21,456 nt of DNA from a virus. Below are positions 7,210 to 13,585 of the stretch, piece by piece. The stretch spans positions 1 to 21,456 of the IMG/VR virus record IMGVR_UViG_3300038701_001945, one strand, 5' to 3'. The number at the start of each line of letters is the position of its first letter. Positions within the stretch are counted from its first letter, which is position 1. The notes beneath the pieces were generated by a model. It was not told the DNA's origin, made no database searches, and saw only the letters and a program-made list of their open reading frames with translations. The translations under genes were made by a program, and so were the position numbers.

Positions 7210-7697
7210 CAGTTATTCCCACCTTTTTTAATCACAGGCTCGTGAACACTAGAGTCAAACACAGCTGCCGTTTTAGGGCTCACAGCTTTCATGCTAGCGT
7301 CCGTAAGCGGAAGCCTTGGATCAATCCACTCGCAACACTTCTGATCCCAGTGAGGGATAATCTGATCGATCATTTCATTAGCCTTCTTCTCAAGGTTCGT
7401 TTGAACGTCAGCCTTCTTGTCTGAGTTTTCGTTTGTTGCTTCAAGAATTGTTTTAATTATATGAGCTACTTTGTAAGTTGATATTCTGCCAACAATAAGA
7501 AGCGCATTTGTTCCTGTAATTGGGGTGTCATAATAATCATAAAGAAGGCCGTTAATTTCAGCGTCAACTTCGTCGATAAACCTTTCGACTTCTTCAGTTG
7601 TTACAGCTGTATTCTCCTCTGGTGAACCAACATTTTCTGGTTCAATTTCAATACCCCTAAACATTGATTTAACATTGTCGACTGTAGTGTATGCCAT
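7206..7697 (-). CDS. Connector protein, gp36/DUF1320-like
   Basis: This 163-residue protein begins MAYTTVDNVKSMFRGIEIEP and has helices VERFIDEVDAEINGLLYDYY and ISTYKVAHIIKTILEATNEN. The pattern of an N-terminal loop, a helix ending 'I...L..YYDTP' and a second helix after 'L..VGRIS.Y' is that of the Mu gp36-like (DUF1320) family, related to head-tail adaptor proteins that sit under the portal. AGGAG lies close before the ATG. The next gene, gpG-like, overlaps its end by four bases. The family match is by eye and moderate. Confidence 0.62.
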   Translation of the reverse strand: MAYTTVDNVKSMFRGIEIEPENVGSPEENTAVTTEEVERFIDEVDAEINGLLYDYYDTPITGTNALLIVGRISTYKVAHIIKTILEATNENSDKKADVQTNLEKKANEMIDQIIPHWDQKCCEWIDPRLPLTDASMKAVSPKTAAVFDSSVHEPVIKKGGNNW

Positions 7698-7706
7698 AAC
7701 CTTCTC

Positions 7707-7895
7707 CTATCCGAACCAGTGGCCCATTAAAAAGCCCACTGCAAAACTTATTAAGCTGGGGACTATGAACGGGTGCTTTTTTGACCAGTTAATAATTCTT
7801 CGACTATAAGTATCTCTTCCCGTTAACTTAAGCCAAAGATCAACTAATAAAATTGAAACAATCCAAAAGACTATTAAAAAATTTGTTAAGTCCAC
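7707..7895 (-). CDS. Small two-helix membrane protein
   Basis: The 62-residue protein starts at GTG 7895, with AGGAG 7 bases upstream, and overlaps the preceding gene by 10 bases. It has two hydrophobic segments, residues about 5-22 (NFLIVFWIVSILLVDLWL) and 42-59 (PFIVPSLISFAVGFLMGH), joined by a positively charged loop (TGRDTYSRRIINWSKK). The positive-inside rule puts the loop in the cytoplasm and both ends outside. Size and topology would suit a small holin or an accessory membrane protein, but it lies within the head-tail block without a neighbouring endolysin, so no function is assigned. Confidence 0.7.
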   Translation of the reverse strand: MDLTNFLIVFWIVSILLVDLWLKLTGRDTYSRRIINWSKKHPFIVPSLISFAVGFLMGHWFG

Positions 7896-8464
7896 GAGTA
7901 AGCTCCTATTAATTGAAATGCTAGTAACTGCATTATAGTTAAGTTTCCAAACTCTGCTATTTGATAATTTAAAGTTCCAAGGCGGACCTCATCATCTTCA
8001 TTTATTAAAGCGTCTTCAAGGGATAATGATCCAATGTTTTCGTAGTCAGTAATCTCTGTTCCGTACCAAGAATAAATAGAATCTATAAGGCCTTGACCTC
8101 CTGGAACCGCTTTCGCGTTCTCTCTTAAGTCAGTCATTCGTCCTTTGCGAACAATTTGATTAAGCTCACCTAAAGACTTAGGGGTGAACTCTTTAGATAT
8201 ATCTTTAGTTAAACCCACAGAGCCATCATCTTTATACCACGTTATTTGTCTGGCGACGGTAGCTAAATCTCTGTTGCCATTGCCCATGGTGTAATTGTAA
8301 TGATCTTTAATTTTTAATTTTTCAGGTTCTTCTATACACATATATTTTCTATCTGTTCTAGCGCCACGAGAATAATCCCAAGCCTTCTGATTAAAGCCTA
8401 AGAAAGTAATATCAGTTATTAAAAGTTCATCTTCAGAGTACTCATCAAAAAGTTTAAAACCCAT
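7886..8464 (-). CDS. Unknown virion-block protein (192 aa)
   Basis: The 192-residue protein starts MGFKLFDEYSEDELLITDIT and overlaps the preceding stop as TAATG. It has several aromatic-rich patches (DHYNYTMGNGNRD, DSIYSWYGTEITDYENIG) and ends with a helical segment (NLTIMQLLAFQLIGAYSWT). No signal peptide, catalytic motif or known family is seen. Its place between fibre- or decoration-like genes and the connector genes suggests a structural or assembly role, which is inference only. Confidence 0.72.
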   Translation of the reverse strand: MGFKLFDEYSEDELLITDITFLGFNQKAWDYSRGARTDRKYMCIEEPEKLKIKDHYNYTMGNGNRDLATVARQITWYKDDGSVGLTKDISKEFTPKSLGELNQIVRKGRMTDLRENAKAVPGGQGLIDSIYSWYGTEITDYENIGSLSLEDALINEDDEVRLGTLNYQIAEFGNLTIMQLLAFQLIGAYSWT

Positions 8465-9132
8465 TACTCAGTCCTCCATACTTCTATAGTGGAGTAATAC
8501 ATTCTTGAGGTTCTGGAGGCGTTGGCGGGCCTATATTCCAAAGAGAGAGTATGATTGCCAATAGAAAGATTTTCAACATACCTTAATAAATTGTTTTGTA
8601 TTCTCTGATCAGTTCCAGCATCTTTAGGTTCTATGCGCATCTCTTCACCCTGCTGAGCGCCATCGACCATTAGCCTAACTCTAATATCATTTGATGTTGC
8701 ATCATGCCCCCAATAAAAATCGATGTTACATCGAAACTTATTTACCGCTGAATTGGTAACTGCAAAAGTCATTGAATCATATTCATCAAATGCGTTACCT
8801 GTTGTTGTTTCACTAGCAAATTTAATTTGTGATTTAGCATCTTTTCCAAAATGTCTATTAGCTAATTCAACTAAAGCTAACTGAACATCGGCCTGAGTTA
8901 AGTCAGAGGTAGTGGGATCAAACGAAACACCTGTGGCTGGGTAATATCTCCAGTCTGTAATGGTGTCGCCTGCCCCAAACTTCTGCCATATAAAGATGCC
9001 GCTCGCTGTGTTCTGAACGTACACAGTGTTAACAGGTAAGCCTTGACCTACAGGTGACGTAGGCCCGCCATTAAAGTGCGGGCCATTCGTTACTAAAAAA
9101 CCTTTGCAGGCCTCAAGGATACCTTTAAACAT
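8464..9132 (-). CDS. Fibre- or decoration-like virion protein
   Basis: This 222-residue protein is coupled by TAATG to the genes on both sides. Residues about 1-60 form a beta-rich head (NTVYVQNTASGIFIWQKFGA). Residues about 73-93 contain TSDLTQADVQLALVELANRH, a short helical motif very common in phage fibre and head-decoration proteins as a trimerising stem. The C-terminal 120 residues are a probable jelly-roll: KFRCNIDFYWGHDATSNDIR, IRVRLMVDGAQQGEE and SIGNHTLSLEYRPA. That design, stem plus jelly-roll, suggests an exposed head fibre or appendage. The place among head genes favours head fibre over tail fibre. Confidence 0.6.
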   Translation of the reverse strand: MFKGILEACKGFLVTNGPHFNGGPTSPVGQGLPVNTVYVQNTASGIFIWQKFGAGDTITDWRYYPATGVSFDPTTSDLTQADVQLALVELANRHFGKDAKSQIKFASETTTGNAFDEYDSMTFAVTNSAVNKFRCNIDFYWGHDATSNDIRVRLMVDGAQQGEEMRIEPKDAGTDQRIQNNLLRYVENLSIGNHTLSLEYRPANASRTSRMYYSTIEVWRTE

Positions 9133-9752
9133 TAGATGATCACGGCCTTTCCTGCAAACCTGCAGTCAGGATTTTCAGGAACAGTAATCTCAATGTCACC
9201 GTTGGCTAAAACTTTTACACTAGCCTCGACTGCAACAAAATCAGAACCACTCTCTTCAAAGAGGTCGACCTGTGGATTGGTCCCGCGCGTGTGCGTAGCC
9301 TGCGTGATTGTTTGAGTATAGATACCACCTGCAGCAACACCCCAATCAGTAGTAGCGTCAAACGTTTCAACGTGCCTTGCTGTAGCAATTAAATCAGCTT
9401 CTTCAAGTTGATTGGCGTGCCATGTACCTGCAGCAGCTCCGTTTGTTAACAATGTAAACTTATAAGCCTTACCAGCTTCAACAGCCTTTCTTAAGACTGG
9501 GGTAACAGCATCATAGGTCTTCACGTTAAGAGTTGAGGTGTTAGCCTTAACTACAACTTCCCAACCCAGAGGCAATCCTGTTGCGTCAGGTAGGATCACG
9601 TCTTGCGTGGCTACTGCCGTCAACTCTTGCCAGTGTGCTGAGTGAAGATCTAACTGTTCCGCTCCAGTAATGGTGTCAGTGTTAAGACCTTGGTTAACTC
9701 TTCTTGCGTTTATCGACCTACATACTCTCAAGTCGCCTTTGTATTCACTCAT
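9132..9752 (-). CDS. Head fibre/decoration-like protein with shared PDCRF C-domain
   Basis: The 206-residue protein begins MSEYKGDLRVCRSINARRVN, with AGGAG 8 bases before the ATG. The first 115 residues are beta-rich (DVILPDATGLPLGWEVVVKA, then AYKFTLLTNGAAAGTWHA), like small virion decoration domains. The last 70 residues (from about TTDWGVAAGGIYTQTITQ to NPDCRFAGKAVII) match the neighbour at 9764-10066 in layout and final motif, so the two share a domain. The protein probably decorates the capsid or forms a short fibre. The function is inferred from position and composition. Confidence 0.6.
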   Translation of the reverse strand: MSEYKGDLRVCRSINARRVNQGLNTDTITGAEQLDLHSAHWQELTAVATQDVILPDATGLPLGWEVVVKANTSTLNVKTYDAVTPVLRKAVEAGKAYKFTLLTNGAAAGTWHANQLEEADLIATARHVETFDATTDWGVAAGGIYTQTITQATHTRGTNPQVDLFEESGSDFVAVEASVKVLANGDIEITVPENPDCRFAGKAVII

Positions 9753-9763
9753 TGATGTTTCTC

Positions 9764-10066
9764 CTATGTTGTTAAAATAATAGCTTTACCGTCGAACCTA
9801 CAATCGGGATTAAATGTGACATAAATCCTAATCGTATTTGTATTAATAATTTGTATGCGATGTACTGAAATTTCAGTATCACCTTCGTAAACTTCAACCG
9901 ATACATCTTCAGATTCCAAGTTGTGCTGAAGATCTAGCTGATAAAGCCCTGCTGATAAAACCCAATCGGCTACAACGAAGGGTATAGAAGCGCCTGTTCC
10001 TGGGATAACATTGGTTCCACCAATATCATCGAATGTTCCCGTAAACGGATTAAACCTAAAAGCCAT
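9764..10066 (-). CDS. Small virion protein with PDCRF C-domain
   Basis: This 100-residue protein consists of a short Phe/Thr/Gly-rich lead (MAFRFNPFTGTFDDIGGTN) and one beta domain. The domain, ADWVLSAGLYQLDLQHNLES through FNPDCRFDGKAIILTT, is shared with the next protein, which ends NPDCRFAGKAVII. Common points are the 'DW...G.Y...I/L' start, the 'V.VE' strand and the closing 'PDCRF.GKA(I/V)I'. The N-terminal 'FNPFTGTFD' piece is common at the start of phage particle proteins. A surface or fibre-base role is likely but not shown. It overlaps the preceding stop as TAATG. Confidence 0.62.
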   Translation of the reverse strand: MAFRFNPFTGTFDDIGGTNVIPGTGASIPFVVADWVLSAGLYQLDLQHNLESEDVSVEVYEGDTEISVHRIQIINTNTIRIYVTFNPDCRFDGKAIILTT

Positions 10067-10341
10067 TAGGGATAAGTCCAGACTGATGATATTAAAGTAT
10101 TTAACGAAGCGTTGGTGTAAGTTAAAACACCTGTAGCAAGTTTCGTTCCTGCTAGCCCACCTTTAAAAAATTCATACGTTACCACATTGCTCACCACCGT
10201 TTCTCTATGAGCGTCCCAATCAATGCCTGACAAGGGGCCACCACCACTTTCTAACGAAACTTTGAGGAGCTGGTCTGCGACCGTGCCCCCCGTTTTTGGT
10301 AACCTGCTAAGCCAAGCTTTGGCATCATCGATTAAAGACAT
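10066..10341 (-). CDS. Small virion-block protein (91 aa), unknown
   Basis: The 91-residue protein begins MSLIDDAKAWLSRLPKTGGT and overlaps both neighbours as TAATG. After a short amphipathic helix it is beta-rich (TVVSNVVTYEFFKGGLAGTK, then ATGVLTYTNASLNTLISSVW). The 'Y.F..G...G.....G.LTYT' pattern occurs in small phage virion proteins, but I cannot name a family. It lies in the group of small structural genes after the capsid gene. Confidence 0.65.
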   Translation of the reverse strand: MSLIDDAKAWLSRLPKTGGTVADQLLKVSLESGGGPLSGIDWDAHRETVVSNVVTYEFFKGGLAGTKLATGVLTYTNASLNTLISSVWTYP

Positions 10342-10718
10342 TATTGCTCTTCGTTTCCTTTGTTCTCTTCTTCAAGTTGTTGTTTAAGTAGAGCTTCTTT
10401 TTCAAGATTCTCTAAACGTTGTAACTCTGCAAACTCTTCTTCTTCTTTTTTCTTTTGTTCTGCAGCTAAACGTTCCTGCTCTTCTTTCTGTTGCTGAGCT
10501 TTCATTTCATCAATTTCTTTTTGAGTTTTTTTAGTCATCTCTTTTAAGACTTTAAACTCGAACCAGTGACAAGGACCTTGGCCCTTTAAATCATGCAGCT
10601 CATCAGCGTTGAAATTAAGAACTTGAGGCTCTGGTGTTATCCAATGCCTGCCGTGCGCCATCTTCCCTTTAGGGTGTCTTTGTTTTAAACTAATTTTTAC
10701 TGTTGCGAAATTTTCCAT
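10341..10718 (-). CDS. Unknown protein with charged C-terminal coiled coil (FluMu-N-like?)
   Basis: The 125-residue protein is the first gene after the capsid terminator hairpin. Residues 1-55 form a small domain (VKISLKQRHPKGKMAHGRHW, then FNADELHDLKGQGPCHWFEF) whose plan loosely recalls the FluMu N-terminal domain of Mu-like prophages (basic strand, then 'L....L', then a final strand). Residues 60-125 are almost only Glu, Lys, Gln and Ala with Leu spacing, a clear long charged helix or coiled coil. GGAG lies just upstream of the ATG. The family link is weak. Placement after the capsid gene agrees with Mu-like order. Confidence 0.6.
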   Translation of the reverse strand: MENFATVKISLKQRHPKGKMAHGRHWITPEPQVLNFNADELHDLKGQGPCHWFEFKVLKEMTKKTQKEIDEMKAQQQKEEQERLAAEQKKKEEEEFAELQRLENLEKEALLKQQLEEENKGNEEQ

Positions 10719-10740
10719 TGATTCTCCAATTGTTAAATAA

Positions 10741-10762
10741 CGAGGGGCTATTACACCCCTCG
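10741..10762 (-). terminator. Terminator-like hairpin after the major capsid gene
   Basis: On the minus strand CGAGGGG (10762-10756) pairs with CCCCTCG (10747-10741) around an 8-base loop, a perfect 7-base-pair stem, followed by TTATTT. It begins 13 bases after the capsid stop codon. It could end part of the transcripts and keep capsid expression above that of downstream genes, or protect the 3' end of the mRNA. The T run is short, so termination is probably partial. Confidence 0.7.
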
Positions 10763-10774
10763 AAGTTAATAAGT

Positions 10775-11683
10775 TTAGTACTTAAGCTTTGCAGCTTTTT
10801 CCCAAAGTCCATAACCAAACCCAATACGATAATCGATACCGTACTTAAGAAGTTTGTTCATAAACGCTTGCTCACCTTTTTCCATGGCTTCAAACTTAGC
10901 AGGCTGTCTCATTTGTTTAACGATAGGTTTAACGTTAGTGTTAGTAACGAAAACATACCAGTCAGCTCCAGAGATTCTGCTAGTTGTTCCATACTTAGCT
11001 GCACCTTTAATAACGTTTGTGGCGCTATCAAGTTGATCAGCTTTGAAAGCTTTATCCATAACAGACTTCATATCAGGGCTGGCCCAGATAAATAGATCCA
11101 ACTCACCTTCGTTAGCTGGCTCACCGTTATCAAACTTAAGCTTTTCAATTCCGGCTCTTACCTTTTCAAAGTCAGCAATAAATTCAGCAACCGTAGGAAG
11201 TGCGCCAGCTTTTGTACCAGAGTACAAGTTAGACTGAGCAACAGCATCGGCTGTGTATTTATGCGTAGTTGAAAAGAACGGAGAACCGTCATAACAAAGT
11301 CCAATCTCACCAGCATTAACAAGCTCAAAGAAAAGTTTTCTAGGATGGTTTCGTGCAACACGAGCCATGTCCTGAATACGAATCTTGATATTGCCAATCT
11401 GATCATCGTCAACTTCGTCGCGATCAACCTGAAGAGTTGATTCATACGATACGTTTTTAATTTCGTAGTCGTAATCTAACAAGCCCTTTAGGGTTCTTGA
11501 ATCTTTCCACTCGATCATTTGTGGCGCTTGGCCTAACCAACCATACTTCTCTTTGTTTGAAGTTGATTTAGTTTCCATGATCATTGGAGCAACATCAGCA
11601 GGAGTCTCACCATTAGCAAAAGATTTTACGAACTCAGTTCGCAATGCTTTTTCTAAAACAATAGTACTTTTAATAACACCCAT
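10775..11683 (-). CDS. Major capsid protein (Mu gpT-like)
   Basis: The 302-residue protein has the layout of the Mu gpT major head family, which forms the icosahedral shell. The recognisable stretch is KLFFELVNAGEIGLCYDGSP followed by FFSTTHKY; the Mu family has 'YDGQPFF.T.H' at this place. Other pieces are QAPQMIEWKDSRTLKGLLDY near the N-terminus and a C-terminus ending LKYGIDYRIGFGYGLWEKAA. Length agrees with gpT (about 305). GGAGGTGTAATAATG gives the strongest ribosome binding site in the window, as expected for an abundant product, and the site lies in the end of the preceding gene. A terminator-like hairpin follows. Confidence 0.88.
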   Translation of the reverse strand: MGVIKSTIVLEKALRTEFVKSFANGETPADVAPMIMETKSTSNKEKYGWLGQAPQMIEWKDSRTLKGLLDYDYEIKNVSYESTLQVDRDEVDDDQIGNIKIRIQDMARVARNHPRKLFFELVNAGEIGLCYDGSPFFSTTHKYTADAVAQSNLYSGTKAGALPTVAEFIADFEKVRAGIEKLKFDNGEPANEGELDLFIWASPDMKSVMDKAFKADQLDSATNVIKGAAKYGTTSRISGADWYVFVTNTNVKPIVKQMRQPAKFEAMEKGEQAFMNKLLKYGIDYRIGFGYGLWEKAAKLKY

Positions 11684-11685
11684 TA

Positions 11686-12090
11686 TTACACCTCCAATCT
11701 AACGTAAACTTCTGTAGCAGAAATAAAACCCTCAACCTTACCAACTAATTGCTCGTTGGCACCTTGAGTGTCACTTATTGTCTGGTCATCAGAAGCATAC
11801 ACTGATGCTTTAAGACTGCCCTGAGTAAACCCAGAACCAGTAATTTGATGTAACCCTTCAGTGAAAACATCACAATCAACGTCGCCATTAGCTCCGTCAG
11901 TATTGTCAACAGTCTCTGAAGATACACCTGCGAAAGCAGCGCCAGCCTCGGCTGCACAAGGGGCAAGAAAACCACCAGGAGTAATCTTAACCAAAGCTCC
12001 ACGAAAAATCTTTACACCAGCTGCTACTGGGTAATTGATCATGCGCGATGCTTTTTCGTTAATTTCTTTCGTGTCAGTTAATGCTGCCAT
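11686..12090 (-). CDS. Capsid-associated protein, DUF2190-like
   Basis: This 134-residue protein lies between the protease/scaffold and the capsid gene. It is beta-rich with YPVAAGVKIFRGALVKITPG, then AFAGVSSETVDNTDGANGDV and a final strand EVYVRLEV. The pattern 'V..G..(I/V)..G.L(V/L)......P......FAGV' is that of the DUF2190 family, small proteins next to capsid genes thought to decorate or cement the capsid. GGGAGGT stands before the ATG, and the start overlaps the previous stop (TAATG). The role as cement is inferred from the family. Confidence 0.65.
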   Translation of the reverse strand: MAALTDTKEINEKASRMINYPVAAGVKIFRGALVKITPGGFLAPCAAEAGAAFAGVSSETVDNTDGANGDVDCDVFTEGLHQITGSGFTQGSLKASVYASDDQTISDTQGANEQLVGKVEGFISATEVYVRLEV

Positions 12091-12521
12091 TATTGACCTC
12101 CCATGCTATTAGCCGAAATGTACTCTTCTTCAGTGATTCCTAACAACACACAAGCTGCCTTGTCTTCTGCAGACAATTTAACTGTTGGTGCAGGTGTTCC
12201 ACCGTTTCCACCTTTAGGATCAGGGTTCATTCCTACAGAAAGAGAAAGGACTTCCATCATTGTAGCGCCTTCTTTTAATTTCTCTAACTGTGCTTTGTTA
12301 ATCTTTTGCTCAGAAAAAAGTTTGTCATACTCAGCGTTTTTCTGAGTAGTTTCTTTTTCGAGCTTCAATGCGTCACGCTCTTCAGTCAATTGCTCAACTT
12401 CTTTTTTGCGAGACTCAAGTAAATCTTTTGATTTATCCACGCTTAACTTTAAAGTGTTAACCTGATTTTCCAAGGCTTGCACTTTGTTGTTATGCTCAGA
12501 CAAAAGAATAGTATCACCCAT
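12090..12521 (-). CDS. Nested scaffold protein from internal start (Mu gpZ-like)
   Basis: Codon 275 of the protease gene is an ATG (12521-12519) preceded by GGAGAG with 6 A bases spacing, a good ribosome binding site inside the gene. Translation from it gives a 143-residue protein, MGDTILLSEHNNKVQALENQ onward, made of the coiled-coil scaffold region and a C-terminal tail (KAACVLLGITEEEYISANSM). Mu makes its scaffold gpZ in the same way from within the gpI gene. The short form would give a scaffold excess over protease. The start signal is seen; expression is inference. Confidence 0.7.
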   Translation of the reverse strand: MGDTILLSEHNNKVQALENQVNTLKLSVDKSKDLLESRKKEVEQLTEERDALKLEKETTQKNAEYDKLFSEQKINKAQLEKLKEGATMMEVLSLSVGMNPDPKGGNGGTPAPTVKLSAEDKAACVLLGITEEEYISANSMGGQ

Positions 12522-13343
12522 TTTTTTCTCTCCATTTTTTAAGTTAAATTTTTCACTAAAACCAACGATAGCATCCATCTTAAGGAAAGGATTATTCACA
12601 AGCGCTCCACCTAATAGTGTTGCACCGTGATTCTCGCCCGTGTGCGGATGTACCCAATCGAGGTTAAACATAGGGCTAAAATACCTGAAATCTCGGTTGC
12701 TCAAAGCGAGCGCCCCTCCAGGTGTCCATTTTACAACTCCTAATAATGTCTGCTCATCATCACTCAAAAACACTTCGCTCAACCAACCTGCCGCTTCTCT
12801 AGTCTCGTGATCGAAGTCCAGTGAGAGATCAATCCCAGTCACCTTATCCTCAAAATTCTTTTTAAAACTTTTTAAATGCTCTGTTGTTAAACTAACTTTT
12901 CCGTAGGCGGCATGATAGCCCTCTACGACTGTTGCTAGCTCAATAATATAAGGAAGGTCAGCTGATAGCTTCATAGTTCCTTTTCCGCCTGGTGTTTTGA
13001 ATACCAGTGGATTCTCCGAAGTCATTGGCCGAAGAAAACCTACGATGATCATTACACCATCTCGAACTTCAACGCTCAACATAGTGTCATTAATGAAAGC
13101 AATTTCATCAAAGAATATGACTGTGTATTTCTTGTCATCCTCTTCGATTGTTAATCCGTAGTCGAGGTAATGAGCTTTTAAAAAATCATTAACAAGCTCT
13201 TCGCTTGTGTAGACTGACTTATCGAACTCAAGGCGTTGATGAATCATTCCATCTTCAACACCCTTTGCTTCGAGAAACTCATCGACTTCTTCTTTTGCTT
13301 CTAAGATTTTTTTATCTAAAAGTAATTCTCTTAATAAACTCAT
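12090..13343 (-). CDS. Prohead maturation protease with C-terminal scaffold (Mu gpI-like)
   Basis: This 417-residue protein has the Mu gpI protease pattern. Residues about 147-253 contain TTEHLKSFKKNF, the IDLSLDFDHETREAAGW block, GVVKWTPGGALALSNRDFRY and ALVNNPFL. The LDFDH and RYFSP stretches are the most conserved and probably carry the active site region. Residues 1-110 are an extra N-terminal domain (LEFDKSVYTSEELVNDFLKA, then GVMIIVGFLRP) resembling one found at the front of other phage proteases; its role is unknown. Residues about 285-355 form a coiled coil (VQALENQVNTLKLSVDKSKD) typical of scaffold. The protease cleaves itself, scaffold and often the capsid during prohead maturation. 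ATGA overlap with the 81-residue gene; GAGG 7 bases before the ATG. Confidence 0.85.
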   Translation of the reverse strand: MSLLRELLLDKKILEAKEEVDEFLEAKGVEDGMIHQRLEFDKSVYTSEELVNDFLKAHYLDYGLTIEEDDKKYTVIFFDEIAFINDTMLSVEVRDGVMIIVGFLRPMTSENPLVFKTPGGKGTMKLSADLPYIIELATVVEGYHAAYGKVSLTTEHLKSFKKNFEDKVTGIDLSLDFDHETREAAGWLSEVFLSDDEQTLLGVVKWTPGGALALSNRDFRYFSPMFNLDWVHPHTGENHGATLLGGALVNNPFLKMDAIVGFSEKFNLKNGEKKMGDTILLSEHNNKVQALENQVNTLKLSVDKSKDLLESRKKEVEQLTEERDALKLEKETTQKNAEYDKLFSEQKINKAQLEKLKEGATMMEVLSLSVGMNPDPKGGNGGTPAPTVKLSAEDKAACVLLGITEEEYISANSMGGQ

Positions 13344-13585
13344 TTAGGAACCTCGCCATTCTTTAATCTTTCAATGTCTTCTCTTAGGAGTTTCACATTT
13401 TCATTTAGCTTTATAATAATTTGATGAGCTATAAGAGGTACGTCTTTCTCAAGCATACCAGAGTAATCAATATTAGGGTTACTGTGAGCCATTACCCATG
13501 AAGCATAAACATCTAAAAATGCCCCTTTAACTACAGGATCTAAGTCTTTCACCATTTCTATAATATCTTTCTCTGTTAATTTCAT
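13340..13585 (-). CDS. Small unknown protein between portal and protease
   Basis: The 81-residue protein begins MKLTEKDIIEMVKDLDPVVK and ends in a charged helix (LNENVKLLREDIERLKNGEV). It is mostly helical. It overlaps both neighbours by four bases (ATGA), with AAGGA before its ATG, so it is co-translated with portal and protease. No family is recognised. Small helical proteins here may help prohead assembly, which is only a guess from position. Confidence 0.72.
   Translation of the reverse strand: MKLTEKDIIEMVKDLDPVVKGAFLDVYASWVMAHSNPNIDYSGMLEKDVPLIAHQIIIKLNENVKLLREDIERLKNGEVPK

Noticed and set aside
10703-11095. 130-codon plus-strand frame over the capsid gene end
   Set aside because: Covers the capsid gene and the terminator hairpin; no start signal and no protein-like pattern.
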